64,000 nt of DNA from Pedobacter sp. SL55 (GCF_026625705.1 NZ_CP113059.1:2604001-2668000), one strand, 5' to 3'; positions 8,119 through 17,288 are shown, counted from the stretch's first letter. A program made the numbers and translations. Notes: generated by a model not told the origin, from the sequence alone.

Positions 8119-9474
8119 ATGCGTATTCATTTAATAGCCATCGGTGGTGCGGCAATGCACAATTTGGCCATCGCTTTGCACAAAAAAGGTTTTGAAGTTA
8201 CAGGTTCTGATGATGTAGTTTACGAACCTTCGAAAAGCAGACTGGATAAATACGGTTTATTACCTGCCGAGATGGGTTGGGACGAAAATCGGATTACCCC
8301 AGATATTGATGCTATTATTTTAGGGATGCATGCCCGTGTAGATAACCCTGAATTGCTAAAAGCGCAAGAGCTAGGTTTGAAAATTTATTCGTACCCGGCC
8401 TATATCTACGAACAATCGAAGGAAAAAATTAGAGTGGTAATTGGCGGTAGTCATGGTAAAACTACCATTACCTCGATGATTTTACACGTGTTGAATTACC
8501 ACCAAAAAGAGTTCGACTATTTAGTTGGTGCGCAATTGGCAGGTTTTGATACAATGGTAAAGATTACAGATTCTGCTCCTATCATGGTAATAGAGGGAGA
8601 TGAGTATCTCGCATCGCCAATTGATAGAAGACCAAAATTTCATTTGTATCATGCCAATATTGCTGTAATTAGCGGTATCGCTTGGGACCATATCAACGTG
8701 TTTCCAACTTTTGCCGATTATGTGGAGCAGTTTGCGAAATTTATAGCTACCATTACGCCAAACGGAAAGCTGATTTATTGTGAGTTGGATGAGGAACTGA
8801 AGAAAACCGTAGAGCAATCTACAGCTGATGTGGTAAAAATTCCTTATGCCATTCCAGCTCATGAAGTAAAAAATGGAATTACCTATTTGTTGCCTCAGCA
8901 TACCGAATTAAATGTTTTTGGAGATCATAACCTAATGAATTTGAACGCGGCCAAACAAGTTTGTGCTCAATTAGGAATTGATGAAGAAGGTTTTAATAAC
9001 GCAATTAGTTCTTTCGCTGGTGCAGCAAAGCGTTTGGAGTTAATTAGTGCTATAAATCAAACCAATGTTTATAAAGATTTTGCACACTCGCCATCTAAAC
9101 TAAAGGCGACTATTCATGCCGTAAAATCTCAATTTACGGATAGAAAGTTAGTGGCTTTTATGGAGTTGCATACATTTAGTAGCTTAAATAAGGAGTTTTT
9201 AAAGGAATATAAAGGCGCTATGAGTGATGCTGATTTAGCTATTGTTTATATCGATGCCAAAACCTTCGAGCAAAAGAAAATGCAGCCCTTAACCGAACGG
9301 GATATTAAACAAGCTTTTGAAGACGATAGCTTATTGTATTTTGATAATGCCGAAAAGTTGGAAGCCTATTTAAAAAGCTTGAACTATCAAAGCACTAATT
9401 TATTGATGATGAGCTCGGGTACTTATGCTGGTTTAGATTTGCCAAAATTGGCTAGCGAGTTAAAAACAAAATGA
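8119..9474 (+). CDS. mpl: UDP-N-acetylmuramate:L-alanyl-gamma-D-glutamyl-meso-DAP ligase (Mpl)
   Basis: Mur-ligase family enzyme (451 aa) that recycles murein tripeptide by ligating it to UDP-MurNAc with ATP. The N-terminal Rossmann part reads IHLIAIGGAAMHNLAIAL, a MurC/Mpl hallmark. The P-loop is VVIGGSHGKTTITSMI near residue 112, and the central EGDEYLASPIDRRPKF and GIAWDHINVFPT stretches are typical of Mpl rather than MurC. The C-terminal domain contains VYKDFAHSPSKLKATIHAVK, where MurC would have DDYxHHP. The gene is followed after one base by an HTH regulator, suggesting co-transcription. Confidence 0.93.
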   Translation: MRIHLIAIGGAAMHNLAIALHKKGFEVTGSDDVVYEPSKSRLDKYGLLPAEMGWDENRITPDIDAIILGMHARVDNPELLKAQELGLKIYSYPAYIYEQSKEKIRVVIGGSHGKTTITSMILHVLNYHQKEFDYLVGAQLAGFDTMVKITDSAPIMVIEGDEYLASPIDRRPKFHLYHANIAVISGIAWDHINVFPTFADYVEQFAKFIATITPNGKLIYCELDEELKKTVEQSTADVVKIPYAIPAHEVKNGITYLLPQHTELNVFGDHNLMNLNAAKQVCAQLGIDEEGFNNAISSFAGAAKRLELISAINQTNVYKDFAHSPSKLKATIHAVKSQFTDRKLVAFMELHTFSSLNKEFLKEYKGAMSDADLAIVYIDAKTFEQKKMQPLTERDIKQAFEDDSLLYFDNAEKLEAYLKSLNYQSTNLLMMSSGTYAGLDLPKLASELKTK

Positions 9475-9475
9475 T

Positions 9476-9829
9476 TTGGCTTTGGCTAACCACAGGTTGA
9501 TATCGGAAATAGGGGCTAACATTAAGCAGTTGCGTTTGGCTCAAGCTAAAGGTCAAACCGAGGTAGCAAAGGCCTTAGAAATTTCTGTCGCTGCGTTATC
9601 TAAAATAGAAAACGGACAAACCGATATCAATCTTTCTAGATTGGCTCAAATTGCTAAGTATTTCGAAGTGTCCGTTTCTTCTATCATTTCCAATGAAGTA
9701 ACTACTTCAGTTTCTCGGAGTGTTATAGAAGAAATAACCGAATTAAAACAGCAGTTGCTAGATAAAGATGCAGAGGTAATGAAACTCCAAAAGAAGGTAA
9801 TTGACTTGTACGACAAGTTGGGTTTGTAG
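9476..9829 (+). CDS. Small helix-turn-helix (XRE-type) regulator
   Basis: A 117-residue protein with an N-terminal Cro/C1-type HTH (about residues 10-68). IGANIKQLRLAQAKGQTEVAKALEISVAALSKIENG has the usual Q-x3-A and S-x2-I-E-x-G pattern. The C-terminal part (about residues 80-115) is a predicted coiled coil (EEITELKQQLLDKDAEVMKLQKKVIDL), probably for dimerisation. The start is probably the TTG at 9476, because the ATG overlapping the mpl stop runs into an early stop in its own frame. It sits one base behind mpl, so translational coupling is likely. Its targets cannot be inferred. Confidence 0.82.
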   Translation: MALANHRLISEIGANIKQLRLAQAKGQTEVAKALEISVAALSKIENGQTDINLSRLAQIAKYFEVSVSSIISNEVTTSVSRSVIEEITELKQQLLDKDAEVMKLQKKVIDLYDKLGL

Positions 9830-9850
9830 CATCGCTTAATAATGCTATTT

Positions 9851-9913
9851 GTCAGGCTGAGCTTGTCGAAGCCTTTTTGAGTAGTAATAGCACTTCGACA
9901 GGTTCAGTGTAAC
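9851..9913. repeat. Dispersed palindrome, CTGAGCTTGTCGAAG family
   Basis: GTCAGGCTGAGCTTGTCGAAGC and the inverted CACTTCGACAGGTTCAG flank an 18-base loop. It lies between two convergent genes and may also act as a bidirectional terminator. Confidence 0.7.
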
Positions 9914-9927
9914 AATGGTAAAGCTTT

Positions 9928-11046
9928 TTAAAAACTCTTTCTTAAAGTCAAATGTTTCTTGCCAAATTTAGCACCTGTTGCTTCGTGTATGGCCAACATT
10001 TTTTCATTAAAATCGCCTACCCAAGAAAGTTCCAATTCAGTATATTGGTTTTTAGGTAAAACGTGTTCCCCAAGTTTAATGAATAATGCAGATTCTAAGC
10101 CGTGTTTCTGGAAAGCTTGTTTGGTGCCCATTACAATTGCCCTCATGCGTTTTACGCCAGCCCAACGTCTATAGGCAAATTTCAGTTTTTGTAATAAACC
10201 AAGTTTACCATTAAAATCTTTAATCATTTGGTTGGCATCTGGAATAAGCACAATGAATGACGCTGGTTCTCCGTTTACGTAAGCAAACCAAATCAGTTTC
10301 TCATCCATAATTACTTCCATTTGTTTGAAACTCTCTTGCAAAGTTTCCTTTTTGATGGGAACAAAATTTTCGAAGTCTTGCCAGCCATCATTGTAAATTT
10401 CCATCAAGTCGTTGATGTATTTATCTGCCTTCTTTTTTTGGAAATACTCAAAGGTGTAACCTGGTTTAGCTGCAACCCAATTGGCAATTTTTGTAAAACG
10501 GGCTGGAAATGGAATGGTTAAATCTATAATGTTGGTTAATTGCTCGTAAGCAGTTTCGAAACCATAATTGGTAAATAGCTGGTGGTAATAAGGTAAATGG
10601 TAGTTCATGCCGTAAGAAGCCGGGATAAAGCCTTCTACCAACAATCCCCAAAAGCTGTCGTTTTCGCCAAAGTTAATTGGACCCTCCATTGCTTTCATTT
10701 CTTTATCTAACAGCCAATTTTTGGCAGTATCAAATAAGAAGTTAGCTGCGGTTTGGTCATTTATACATTCAAAAAAGCCAACGCCGCCAGTAGGAACTTC
10801 GTAGCCAAAAGCTTTTTTTTCATTTACAAAAGCGGCAATTCTGCCAATAACTTTATCTTGGTTATCAACCAAAACCCATCTAATGCAGTCTCCATGTTTA
10901 AAAAAAGGATTTTGGTTACGATCAAATACCTTCTCAACGTCTTGGTCTAACGGTCTAATATATACTTTATCATTGCTGTAAAGTTGGTCTACCAGGTTAA
11001 GAAACTGTTGTTGTGTTTTGCTATTACTAACTACTATTGCTCTCAT
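9928..11046 (-). CDS. GNAT-fold N-acyltransferase-like protein of unknown function
   Basis: A 372-residue cytoplasmic protein without signal peptide or membrane segments. The pattern is that of two tandem acyl-CoA N-acyltransferase (GNAT) folds. The N-terminal half contains VLVDNQDKVIGRIAAFVN and a GFFECINDQ stretch like the beta4-alpha loop of GNATs. The C-terminal half contains KLIWFAYVNGEPASFIVLIPDAN, followed by ELELSWVGDFNEKMLAIHEATGAKFGKKHLTLR, resembling the FemAB/GNAT C-terminus. Orthologues are common in Bacteroidetes, but I know no defined substrate. It is transcribed alone or after the acidic-peptide gene, from which a terminator separates it. Confidence 0.7.
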   Translation of the reverse strand: MRAIVVSNSKTQQQFLNLVDQLYSNDKVYIRPLDQDVEKVFDRNQNPFFKHGDCIRWVLVDNQDKVIGRIAAFVNEKKAFGYEVPTGGVGFFECINDQTAANFLFDTAKNWLLDKEMKAMEGPINFGENDSFWGLLVEGFIPASYGMNYHLPYYHQLFTNYGFETAYEQLTNIIDLTIPFPARFTKIANWVAAKPGYTFEYFQKKKADKYINDLMEIYNDGWQDFENFVPIKKETLQESFKQMEVIMDEKLIWFAYVNGEPASFIVLIPDANQMIKDFNGKLGLLQKLKFAYRRWAGVKRMRAIVMGTKQAFQKHGLESALFIKLGEHVLPKNQYTELELSWVGDFNEKMLAIHEATGAKFGKKHLTLRKSF

Positions 11047-11070
11047 GCGCTACTTGTAAGGGGCTAAAAT

Positions 11071-11103
11071 AACAAAAAGCCCCAAAATATGGAGCTTTTT
11101 GTT
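11071..11103 (-). terminator. Terminator after the acidic-peptide gene
   Basis: On the minus strand AACAAAAAGCUCC pairs with GGGGCUUUUUGUU (one U-G wobble) across a seven-base loop, ending in a U-rich arm. Confidence 0.7.
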
Positions 11104-11127
11104 GTTGTAATATCTAAGGTTTACTGT

Positions 11128-11322
11128 TTAGTAGTCATCATCATCATCGTCATCAAAACTATCGAAAGTATCTAAGTCGTCAAGAGGCATGTCTAAATCA
11201 TCTTCATCCTCATCAACAATTTTCTCATCTTGGATGTCATCTAATTCTTCATCAGATTCTTCTTTCTTAGAATTTGGCTTGCCGGCTGGCTTGTTCTGAA
11301 TGGGTTTTTTTGGCGTTTTCAT
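11128..11322 (-). CDS. Small highly acidic protein of unknown function
   Basis: A 64-residue protein with a basic, Lys/Pro-rich N-terminus (MKTPKKPIQNKPAGKPNSKKE) and an acidic tail of Asp/Glu ending in seven consecutive Asp and a Tyr. It is almost certainly disordered. Small proteins with this two-faced charge pattern occur in Sphingobacteriaceae. The sharp charge split, clean ATG and downstream terminator argue that it is a real gene. No function is assigned; binding to nucleic acid or basic proteins is only a guess. Confidence 0.65.
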   Translation of the reverse strand: MKTPKKPIQNKPAGKPNSKKEESDEELDDIQDEKIVDEDEDDLDMPLDDLDTFDSFDDDDDDDY

Positions 11323-11521
11323 TACACAAAAAATAGTTAATAGTTCGAAAGTTAAATGCTCTAATTAAAGTTACAAAAATCTTTTCTAAAATAGAAGATA
11401 GCAGCTTTTGTTTTGTCTTTTTACAAGGTCAAAAATAGAATAAAAACAACTTTTAGGGAAATTTTTTATACTTTTTTTAGCGGTACTGAAAGTCAAGGAA
11501 ATAGGTTTTGCTGTTAAACAA

Positions 11522-11557
11522 AAAAGCGTCCTAATTATGAAAAATCGGGACGCTTTT
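11522..11557. terminator. Bidirectional terminator-like hairpin in the 11.3-11.75 kb gap
   Basis: AAAAGCGTCC pairs with GGACGCTTTT around a 16-base loop. A-rich and T-rich flanks allow use on either strand. It lies about 190 bases beyond the end of the kinase gene and is the only clear element in the 427-base gap 11323-11749; the rest is AT-rich without further structure. Confidence 0.6.
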
Positions 11558-11749
11558 AACACACAAATGAAACCTGAATTGAGATATAATTTTAGGTTAG
11601 GTTAAAAAATATCTTTTGTCAATCCTATATGAACGTTCTCAGAACAAACAATTAATGTTTGCTTAATTTCTTATAGCAAGTTTAATACAAAAAATGCTAA
11701 GAAGCATGGTTATTTAGTGAGTGGTAGTAATATTTGAGTAAACGGTATT

Positions 11750-14638
11750 TTAGCCTCTCAATGGTACAGAAATAGAGACAATGGTACCTGTTTTTCCGTT
11801 CTGTTTTATATGCACTTGTATGGCTTTTGCTTCAATTTTGTTTAACAGGTTAATTCTCTCGTTGGTTAAGGCCATCCCTTTGCTCTGGTGCCCATCTTTT
11901 TTAGTTGCCAAAGAATTATCAATTCCAATACCGTCATCAGCAATGCTAATTAATAAAGTGTCGTTATTAACTTCTTTTATGGTTATGGTTACTTTACCAC
12001 CATCTTCTTTTGGCATAATGCCATGCCAAATTGCATTTTCTATATAAGGCTGCAATAACATGGATGGTATAAAGGTATCCTCTTTGTCTAGGTCTTGGTC
12101 TACATTAATCTCATATTGTAATTTCTCGCCAAACCTGTTCTTCTCTAAACTTAGATACAGGTTAAGGTAATTTACTTCTTCTTCTAAAGAGATATAGCTT
12201 TGCGTACAAATTTCCAGGTTTTTCCTTATTAACCGGGCAAAGCCTGTAAGCACTTTGTTGGCCGAAGCAGTATTTTTGGTGTTGATGTAATGTTGGATAG
12301 AATTCATCACATTAAATACAAAATGTGGGTTCATCATGGCCTGCAAAGCTTGCTGCTCTAACATTAAAATCTTGTTTTTTAGCAGCAGTTGTTCTTGTTC
12401 TTTGTTTTTTTGTTGTTTGGTTATGCGAACGCCTATCACATAAATAAGATAGCCACCTAAAATTGCAATTGCGCAGATAAACCACCAGCTTTGATAGAAT
12501 TTTCTTTCTAGCGTAAACTTAACTTTTGTGGCCTCACTCCAGTTGCTATTTTGGCTTTTAGCGCTAATTTCGAAGGTGTAAGTACCAGGTTCTAACGAAG
12601 AAAGTTCTAGTCTTCGGTTTTTAGTTTCTATCCACGATGTATTTTCTTTAAGCCTATATCGGTAAGTAACGTTCCTGTTTTTAAAATCTACTGCACTAAA
12701 ATTAATAATTAGGTTTTGCTCGTTAGGTTTTAAGATAAAACTGTTACGGGTTAAATCCAATAGTTTTTTGTTGTTAAGTATTGATGTAATATAGATTTTT
12801 GGAGGTTCCGTATTTTGTAACGAATGGTTGTAGGCAAAGTAGATTAATCCGTTGTTTGTTGCAAAATATGCAGTATCGTTATCTATATATAAATCATTTA
12901 GGTCATCAGATAGTAGGCCATTAACATCGTCGAAAGCGCTAATGTTTACTTTGTTGTTTTGAATAGAAATTCTATTAATTCCGGTAGTGCTAACAGCCCA
13001 TAGGTAGTTATTTCTTACAAATAGTTTATTAACAATATTGTTGGCTATTCCTTTTTGGCGGTTAATAATGTGGCTAATTTTTCCATTTTTAAAAATAATG
13101 ATGCCATAACCGTCAGTTGCCATAGCAATGCTGCCATCAGCCAGTTGGCGCATATCGTTTATTCTTTTTGCTAAAAGCGGATATTTCTCGTAATGTTTGT
13201 TAAGCTTATTGTAATTAAATTCTGATAAGCCGTTAATGTTAGAGAACCAAAGATTTTGTTGCTTGTCATAAAAAACACGATAAGACCTGTCTTTGAAAAA
13301 ATCTTGGTCTTCTTTGTAATTAAATGATGAGAATTGGAGGTCGTTACGGTCGTTGATAATTACCACGCCCGAAGACATCGACAAGGTAAGCTTGGTGGTA
13401 CTGTCTATAGTAAAATTTTTAACTACAAACATTAAATTGTTAACTTCTTTAAGAAATTTGAAGTTTGAGTTAGTTGGGTAATCGCTGCTTACAGCACCTA
13501 AACCATAATCAGAAGCGAAAAAAATACGATTGTTTTTTTTGTCTAAAACCAGTTGCTTAATGCTGTTGTATTTAGAGGTATCAGCTAATTTAATTTGCTT
13601 TTTCTTTTTTGTTTTTAAATCTAGGATATTGATGATGCCGTTGCTGCTGCCTAGCCAAAGCCTGTTGTTTTGATCTTTGATGATACTTTTAATAATGGGG
13701 TTATTTAAACCATCTGCTTTGCCAAAGGTGTGCAGTTGGTCTTTTGGCTTAGGTAGTTTATAAATACCATTGCTGGTGGTAAACCATAAGTTTCCTTGCT
13801 CATCCCTAATCGCTTGATTTACACTGATGCCTTTTAAGAAGGTTTTTTCTTCACTTCCATCAAGGCTGATGCCCTTTACACCATTGCGGGTACAAACCCA
13901 TATTTTCTTTTCTCCGAGTAGCATATAGCCCAAATCGCTGTTAAGCAGTTGTGGGTTTAACTGGGTAGTTTGTGTAATTATGCCGTTTTTTGCTTCGTTA
14001 AGTGCGGCTTTATTTAAAAAAAATATACTTCCGTTTTTTTGGAGTATGGTTTTATAGGAGATAGGGTAAATCTCGGTTGTTGATGGGATAAAACTTCCCT
14101 TGTTAAATATGTAATTGGAGGTACTGGTAATTGCTCTTATATTTTGATGCTCATCTTCAAAAAGAAATGCGTTTTGATACTTATGTTTTACATTTGTAGA
14201 AATAAATTTCGAGGTTTTATGGCCATCCCAAACGCCTATTACATTATTATTTGTGCCAAACCACAAATTTCCTTTACTATCTTCCAAAAAAGACACCACC
14301 ACGCCATTAAAGCTTAAGTTTTTTAAATTTTTATCGGTTTGCTCATTGTGTATTTTTCCGTTCAAAAAGTAACTTAATTGACCGTTTAAGGCCATAAACC
14401 AAATTCTTCCCTTGCTATCTTCCCTAAGCTGTAAAATCTGGTTGTCGGGCAGGCCATCATCTACCGAGAAATTTTCGAAAATTGAGCCGTTAAACCTACT
14501 TATGCCAGCATCGGTAGCAATCCAGATAAAGCCTTTTTGATCTTGCAACGTAAAAAAACAGTTGTTGCTTGGTAGGCCATCTTTAGTAGTGTATTGCGGC
14601 AAATAAACGGTTTGGGCATAAATTTGCTTTGGGCACAA
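11750..14638 (-). CDS. LytS-type sensor histidine kinase with two-component-regulator beta-propeller
   Basis: A large sensor of 962 aa or slightly more. Residues up to about 620 form periplasmic Reg_prop propeller repeats (for example DQKGFIWIATDAGISRFNG, DSKGNLWFGTNN, DEQGNLWFTTSNGIYKL). Next comes a Y_Y_Y Ig-like domain near 640-710 and one membrane helix near 720-740 (WWFICAIAILGGYLIYVIGV). A short coiled coil leads to the LytS-type His_kinase domain, with phospho-acceptor His near 770 in MMNPHFVFNVMNSIQHYI and an ATPase region (PYIENAIWHGIMPK, ADDGIGID). The TTG at 14638 leaves no signal peptide. Upstream codons in the same frame encode NKLLKITLICLLVVLC, a perfect signal core, reachable from GTG 14685-14687 if one A of an A6 run is removed. 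It pairs with the LytTR regulator just upstream. Confidence 0.9.
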   Translation of the reverse strand: MCPKQIYAQTVYLPQYTTKDGLPSNNCFFTLQDQKGFIWIATDAGISRFNGSIFENFSVDDGLPDNQILQLREDSKGRIWFMALNGQLSYFLNGKIHNEQTDKNLKNLSFNGVVVSFLEDSKGNLWFGTNNNVIGVWDGHKTSKFISTNVKHKYQNAFLFEDEHQNIRAITSTSNYIFNKGSFIPSTTEIYPISYKTILQKNGSIFFLNKAALNEAKNGIITQTTQLNPQLLNSDLGYMLLGEKKIWVCTRNGVKGISLDGSEEKTFLKGISVNQAIRDEQGNLWFTTSNGIYKLPKPKDQLHTFGKADGLNNPIIKSIIKDQNNRLWLGSSNGIINILDLKTKKKKQIKLADTSKYNSIKQLVLDKKNNRIFFASDYGLGAVSSDYPTNSNFKFLKEVNNLMFVVKNFTIDSTTKLTLSMSSGVVIINDRNDLQFSSFNYKEDQDFFKDRSYRVFYDKQQNLWFSNINGLSEFNYNKLNKHYEKYPLLAKRINDMRQLADGSIAMATDGYGIIIFKNGKISHIINRQKGIANNIVNKLFVRNNYLWAVSTTGINRISIQNNKVNISAFDDVNGLLSDDLNDLYIDNDTAYFATNNGLIYFAYNHSLQNTEPPKIYITSILNNKKLLDLTRNSFILKPNEQNLIINFSAVDFKNRNVTYRYRLKENTSWIETKNRRLELSSLEPGTYTFEISAKSQNSNWSEATKVKFTLERKFYQSWWFICAIAILGGYLIYVIGVRITKQQKNKEQEQLLLKNKILMLEQQALQAMMNPHFVFNVMNSIQHYINTKNTASANKVLTGFARLIRKNLEICTQSYISLEEEVNYLNLYLSLEKNRFGEKLQYEINVDQDLDKEDTFIPSMLLQPYIENAIWHGIMPKEDGGKVTITIKEVNNDTLLISIADDGIGIDNSLATKKDGHQSKGMALTNERINLLNKIEAKAIQVHIKQNGKTGTIVSISVPLRG

Positions 14639-14661
14639 TACAACCAGTAAACAAATTAGAG

Positions 14662-15459
14662 TTATTTTGAGGAGCTTATTTTTTCACCTTGTAGTAGTCC
14701 GTATTTTTTTATTTTCTCGAAAAAATCGCTTGCTCTTCGCCTAGAAACTACAATGTTTTCGCCGTTGGTTAAAGTTAACACCAAACCATTTTTATTGTTG
14801 TATTCTTTTACATACTTTAAATTTACTATGCTCGATTTGTGTATCCTCATGAAGCGTTCTTCGGGCAAAATTTCTTCGTAGTCTTTTAAAACTTTAGAAA
14901 CTGTAATTTTCTCAGCTGTTAGCAAATGAAAAATAGAATAGTTGCTGTCTGCTTCAATATGTATAATCTCATCTATATCTACCAAGCGGTAGCCCTGTCC
15001 GCTGGGTAGGGTTAATCTATTTATGCCTTTATTTTCTTTTAAATCTGTTTCAAGGTTTTTTAAGCTGTTATTTCTGCTTAACGCATTATTAAGTAGTTGG
15101 TGTTTCGCTGCTTTTTCTACAGCCGTAACCAATTCTTCGATATCAATGGGTTTTAAAAGATAGTCTAACGCATTTGCCTTAATCGCCTTTAGTGCATACT
15201 GATCGTAAGCTGTAGTAAAAATTACCGTTGCGTTTGCTTCTTGTGCTTGCGGTATCAACGAAAACCCGTTTTCGCCTGGCATGGCAATATCCAAGAAAAT
15301 TAAATCAACATCATGGCTTTGCAACAAATTTCTAGCCTCGCTTATCGATTTTGCAATGCCACAAATGTTAACATTCGGACAGTTCTCTTGTAGCAAAAAA
15401 TATAACGAAGAACGTGCAAATTCTTCATCATCAACAATAATTGTATCTAGTGCCGCCAT
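14662..15459 (-). CDS. LytTR-family response regulator
   Basis: A 265-residue regulator. The receiver domain (residues 1-125) has the acidic pocket VDDEE at 9-13, phospho-acceptor Asp57 in LIFLDIAMPG, and the Thr and Lys of VIFTTAYDQYALKAIKANALDYLLKPI. The LytTR DNA-binding domain (residues 160-260) shows IIHIEADSNYSIFHL, FMRIHKSSIVNLKYVKEY and VVSRRRASDFFEKIKKY. It is transcribed before the LytS-type kinase with about 23 bases between annotated ends, so the two form an operon and a signalling pair. Target genes are unknown; the divergent ferritin-like genes are the nearest candidates, by position only. Confidence 0.95.
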   Translation of the reverse strand: MAALDTIIVDDEEFARSSLYFLLQENCPNVNICGIAKSISEARNLLQSHDVDLIFLDIAMPGENGFSLIPQAQEANATVIFTTAYDQYALKAIKANALDYLLKPIDIEELVTAVEKAAKHQLLNNALSRNNSLKNLETDLKENKGINRLTLPSGQGYRLVDIDEIIHIEADSNYSIFHLLTAEKITVSKVLKDYEEILPEERFMRIHKSSIVNLKYVKEYNNKNGLVLTLTNGENIVVSRRRASDFFEKIKKYGLLQGEKISSSK

Positions 15460-15592
15460 GTTTTAGTTTGGCTCAATTTATCAAAAAATAGTACCAATGT
15501 AAAATATTTTTACTTTTCATAAAACCAAAGTTTCCTAGTTCTCGTAAGTGCCATCAAATAACCTTTTAATCAAAACCCTTAAAACTCATATT

Positions 15593-16312
15593 ATGGAAAC
15601 TTTAAAAGAGAACCAAGAAACATCGCCTAAAGAAAAAGATATTTTAGATGCAAAGCTTCAGCGAAGAGCTTTTTTGCAATATGCTGGCGCCGGAGTAGCG
15701 GCAATGGCATTGGTAGCTGCGGGCTGTAAAAAAGACCGAAATCCTGACATGTCGTTTGGTGTAACACTAGATTTTAAAGATGATGTTGGTGTACTCAATT
15801 ATGCTTATGCACTAGAGCAATTGGAAGCTGCTTTTTACATCCAAGTAGCTGCTGCTCCGCCTGCTGCTTTTACACAGGCGCAAAAGAATTATTTTCAAGA
15901 CGTACAGTTTCATGAAATTGCACACAGAGAGTTTTTCAAGAAAAAATTAAGTACAGCAGCAATTGGTAGTTTAGATGTTGATTTTTCTTCCATAGATTTC
16001 ACTAGCGCAACCAGTGTATTGGCAGCAGCAAAAACATTCGAAGATTTAGGTGTAGCTGCGTATAATGGTGCAGGTGTTAGATTAAAAGATGATGCGAATT
16101 TAGTAGTAGCCGGGCAAATTGTGTCTGTAGAAGCTAGGCATGCTGCTTGGGTGCGTGATCAAATTAGTAACGGAAGTTTTGCAGATTTATCTAGCCTAAC
16201 TGCTTTAGGAGCCAATGTAACCGGCGGTTTAGATGCTGCTTTAACACCAGATAAAGTGCTGGGTGCGGCAAGTAAATACATTAAAACAAGAATTAACGTG
16301 ATTAACCTTTAA
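15593..16312 (+). CDS. Ferritin-like domain lipoprotein/exported protein
   Basis: A 239-residue protein whose N-terminus carries a twin-arginine-like RRAFLQYAGAGVAAMALVAAGC: basic pair, hydrophobic stretch and a lipobox-type LVAAGC. It is thus probably exported and lipid-anchored. The rest is a ferritin-like four-helix bundle with iron-ligand pattern: YALEQLEAAFY, FHEIAHREFF, FEDLGVAAYNGAG and VSVEARHAAWVRDQI (E, ExxH, E, ExxH). The family is the Ferritin_2/desiccation-related group, whose chemistry is poorly defined. The ATG at 15593 is preferred over the longer open frame from 15548 because it gives a standard signal. It is paired with a second ferritin-like gene. Confidence 0.85.
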   Translation: METLKENQETSPKEKDILDAKLQRRAFLQYAGAGVAAMALVAAGCKKDRNPDMSFGVTLDFKDDVGVLNYAYALEQLEAAFYIQVAAAPPAAFTQAQKNYFQDVQFHEIAHREFFKKKLSTAAIGSLDVDFSSIDFTSATSVLAAAKTFEDLGVAAYNGAGVRLKDDANLVVAGQIVSVEARHAAWVRDQISNGSFADLSSLTALGANVTGGLDAALTPDKVLGAASKYIKTRINVINL

Positions 16313-16331
16313 TCTTTAAAACCTAGAAATT

Positions 16332-17195
16332 ATGAACATTTTAAACATATTAGACGAAATTGAGAAAGTTGATGGGGAGATTTATGAAAGAATAAATCCG
16401 AGGAGAAAGGCAATGAAAGATTTTTTCCAGATTGGAAAGAAAATCTCGTTGGCAGCTATGCCATTGGCCTTAGGTTCGTTATTTAATAAAGCTTACGGAC
16501 AAGCAACCCCAACTGCAGTAAACGAAGTGCTAAATTTTGCGCTTACCTTAGAGTATTTAGAATATCATTTTTATAACCATGCCGTGGTTGCAGCGCCTGG
16601 TTTAATTCCGGCTGGAGCACCAACCGCGGCCATTACTACCATTAGAGATCACGAAAAAGCACACGTTGATTTATTAAAAGGAGCTTTAGGCGCAGCCGCT
16701 AGAACGGAGTTAGTGTATGATAATTTTGACTTTACTGCCGGAGGTGCTTTTGGTACCGTATATTCTGATTATGTAACCTTTTTAAAGGTGGCTGCTGCTT
16801 TTGAAGATACTGGTGTACGAGCTTATAAAGGACAGGCACCTGCGTTGAAAGGCAATGCCGTTTTAACTACAGCGTTGCAAATTCATTCGGTAGAAGCAAG
16901 ACATGCTTCGCACATCCGTCAAATGTTGGCTGCCAACGGTGCAACAGGATTGAAACCGTGGATTAGTTTAGGCGCTGGTGGCGTATCTAACGATACCGGT
17001 ATTGCAGCCGTAGATCCAGTTTACGCTCGCGAAAATACTACCTTGCAGGCTGGCGTAGAAATTACCCAACTTAATGCTACTGCAACTACTAAAATTACAG
17101 CAGCGGCAGCGGCAGAGTCGTTTGATGAGTTTTTATCTAAAGCCGAAGTGGTTACTATTGCGAATTTATTCTTAAAACCAGGCTTTAAGCTGTAA
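16332..17195 (+). CDS. Second ferritin-like domain exported protein
   Basis: A 287-residue protein, 19 bases downstream of the preceding ferritin-like gene and clearly its paralogue partner. After a short charged start, residues 30-56 (MKDFFQIGKKISLAAMPLALGSLFNKAYG|QA) look like a signal sequence with an unusually long N-region. The ferritin-like core has LTLEYLEYHFY, IRDHEKAHVDLLKGAL, AAFEDTGVRAYKGQA and HSVEARHASHIRQML, supplying the Glu and His ligands of a di-iron site. The C-terminal 60 residues add an Ala/Thr-rich extension. Function is unknown beyond the family; metal storage or oxidative protection is a reasonable guess. A terminator follows. Confidence 0.83.
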   Translation: MNILNILDEIEKVDGEIYERINPRRKAMKDFFQIGKKISLAAMPLALGSLFNKAYGQATPTAVNEVLNFALTLEYLEYHFYNHAVVAAPGLIPAGAPTAAITTIRDHEKAHVDLLKGALGAAARTELVYDNFDFTAGGAFGTVYSDYVTFLKVAAAFEDTGVRAYKGQAPALKGNAVLTTALQIHSVEARHASHIRQMLAANGATGLKPWISLGAGGVSNDTGIAAVDPVYARENTTLQAGVEITQLNATATTKITAAAAAESFDEFLSKAEVVTIANLFLKPGFKL

Positions 17196-17220
17196 AAATT
17201 TTACTGCCAAACCTGCTATT

Positions 17221-17280
17221 CCCCTTATTGTTTTGAAAGAAGTGACAGCTGCTTTGATCAAAATGATAGGGGTTTTTTTA
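17221..17280 (+). terminator. Terminator after the ferritin-like pair
   Basis: CCCCTTAT and ATAGGGG close an imperfect long hairpin with further pairing of TTTTGA and TCAAAA inside, followed by seven T. Confidence 0.6.
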
Positions 17281-17288
17281 TACCAAAA

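Noticed and set aside
8521..8901. Minus-strand 126-codon frame inside mpl
   Set aside because: Antisense shadow of a conserved gene, with no promoter or recognisable domain.
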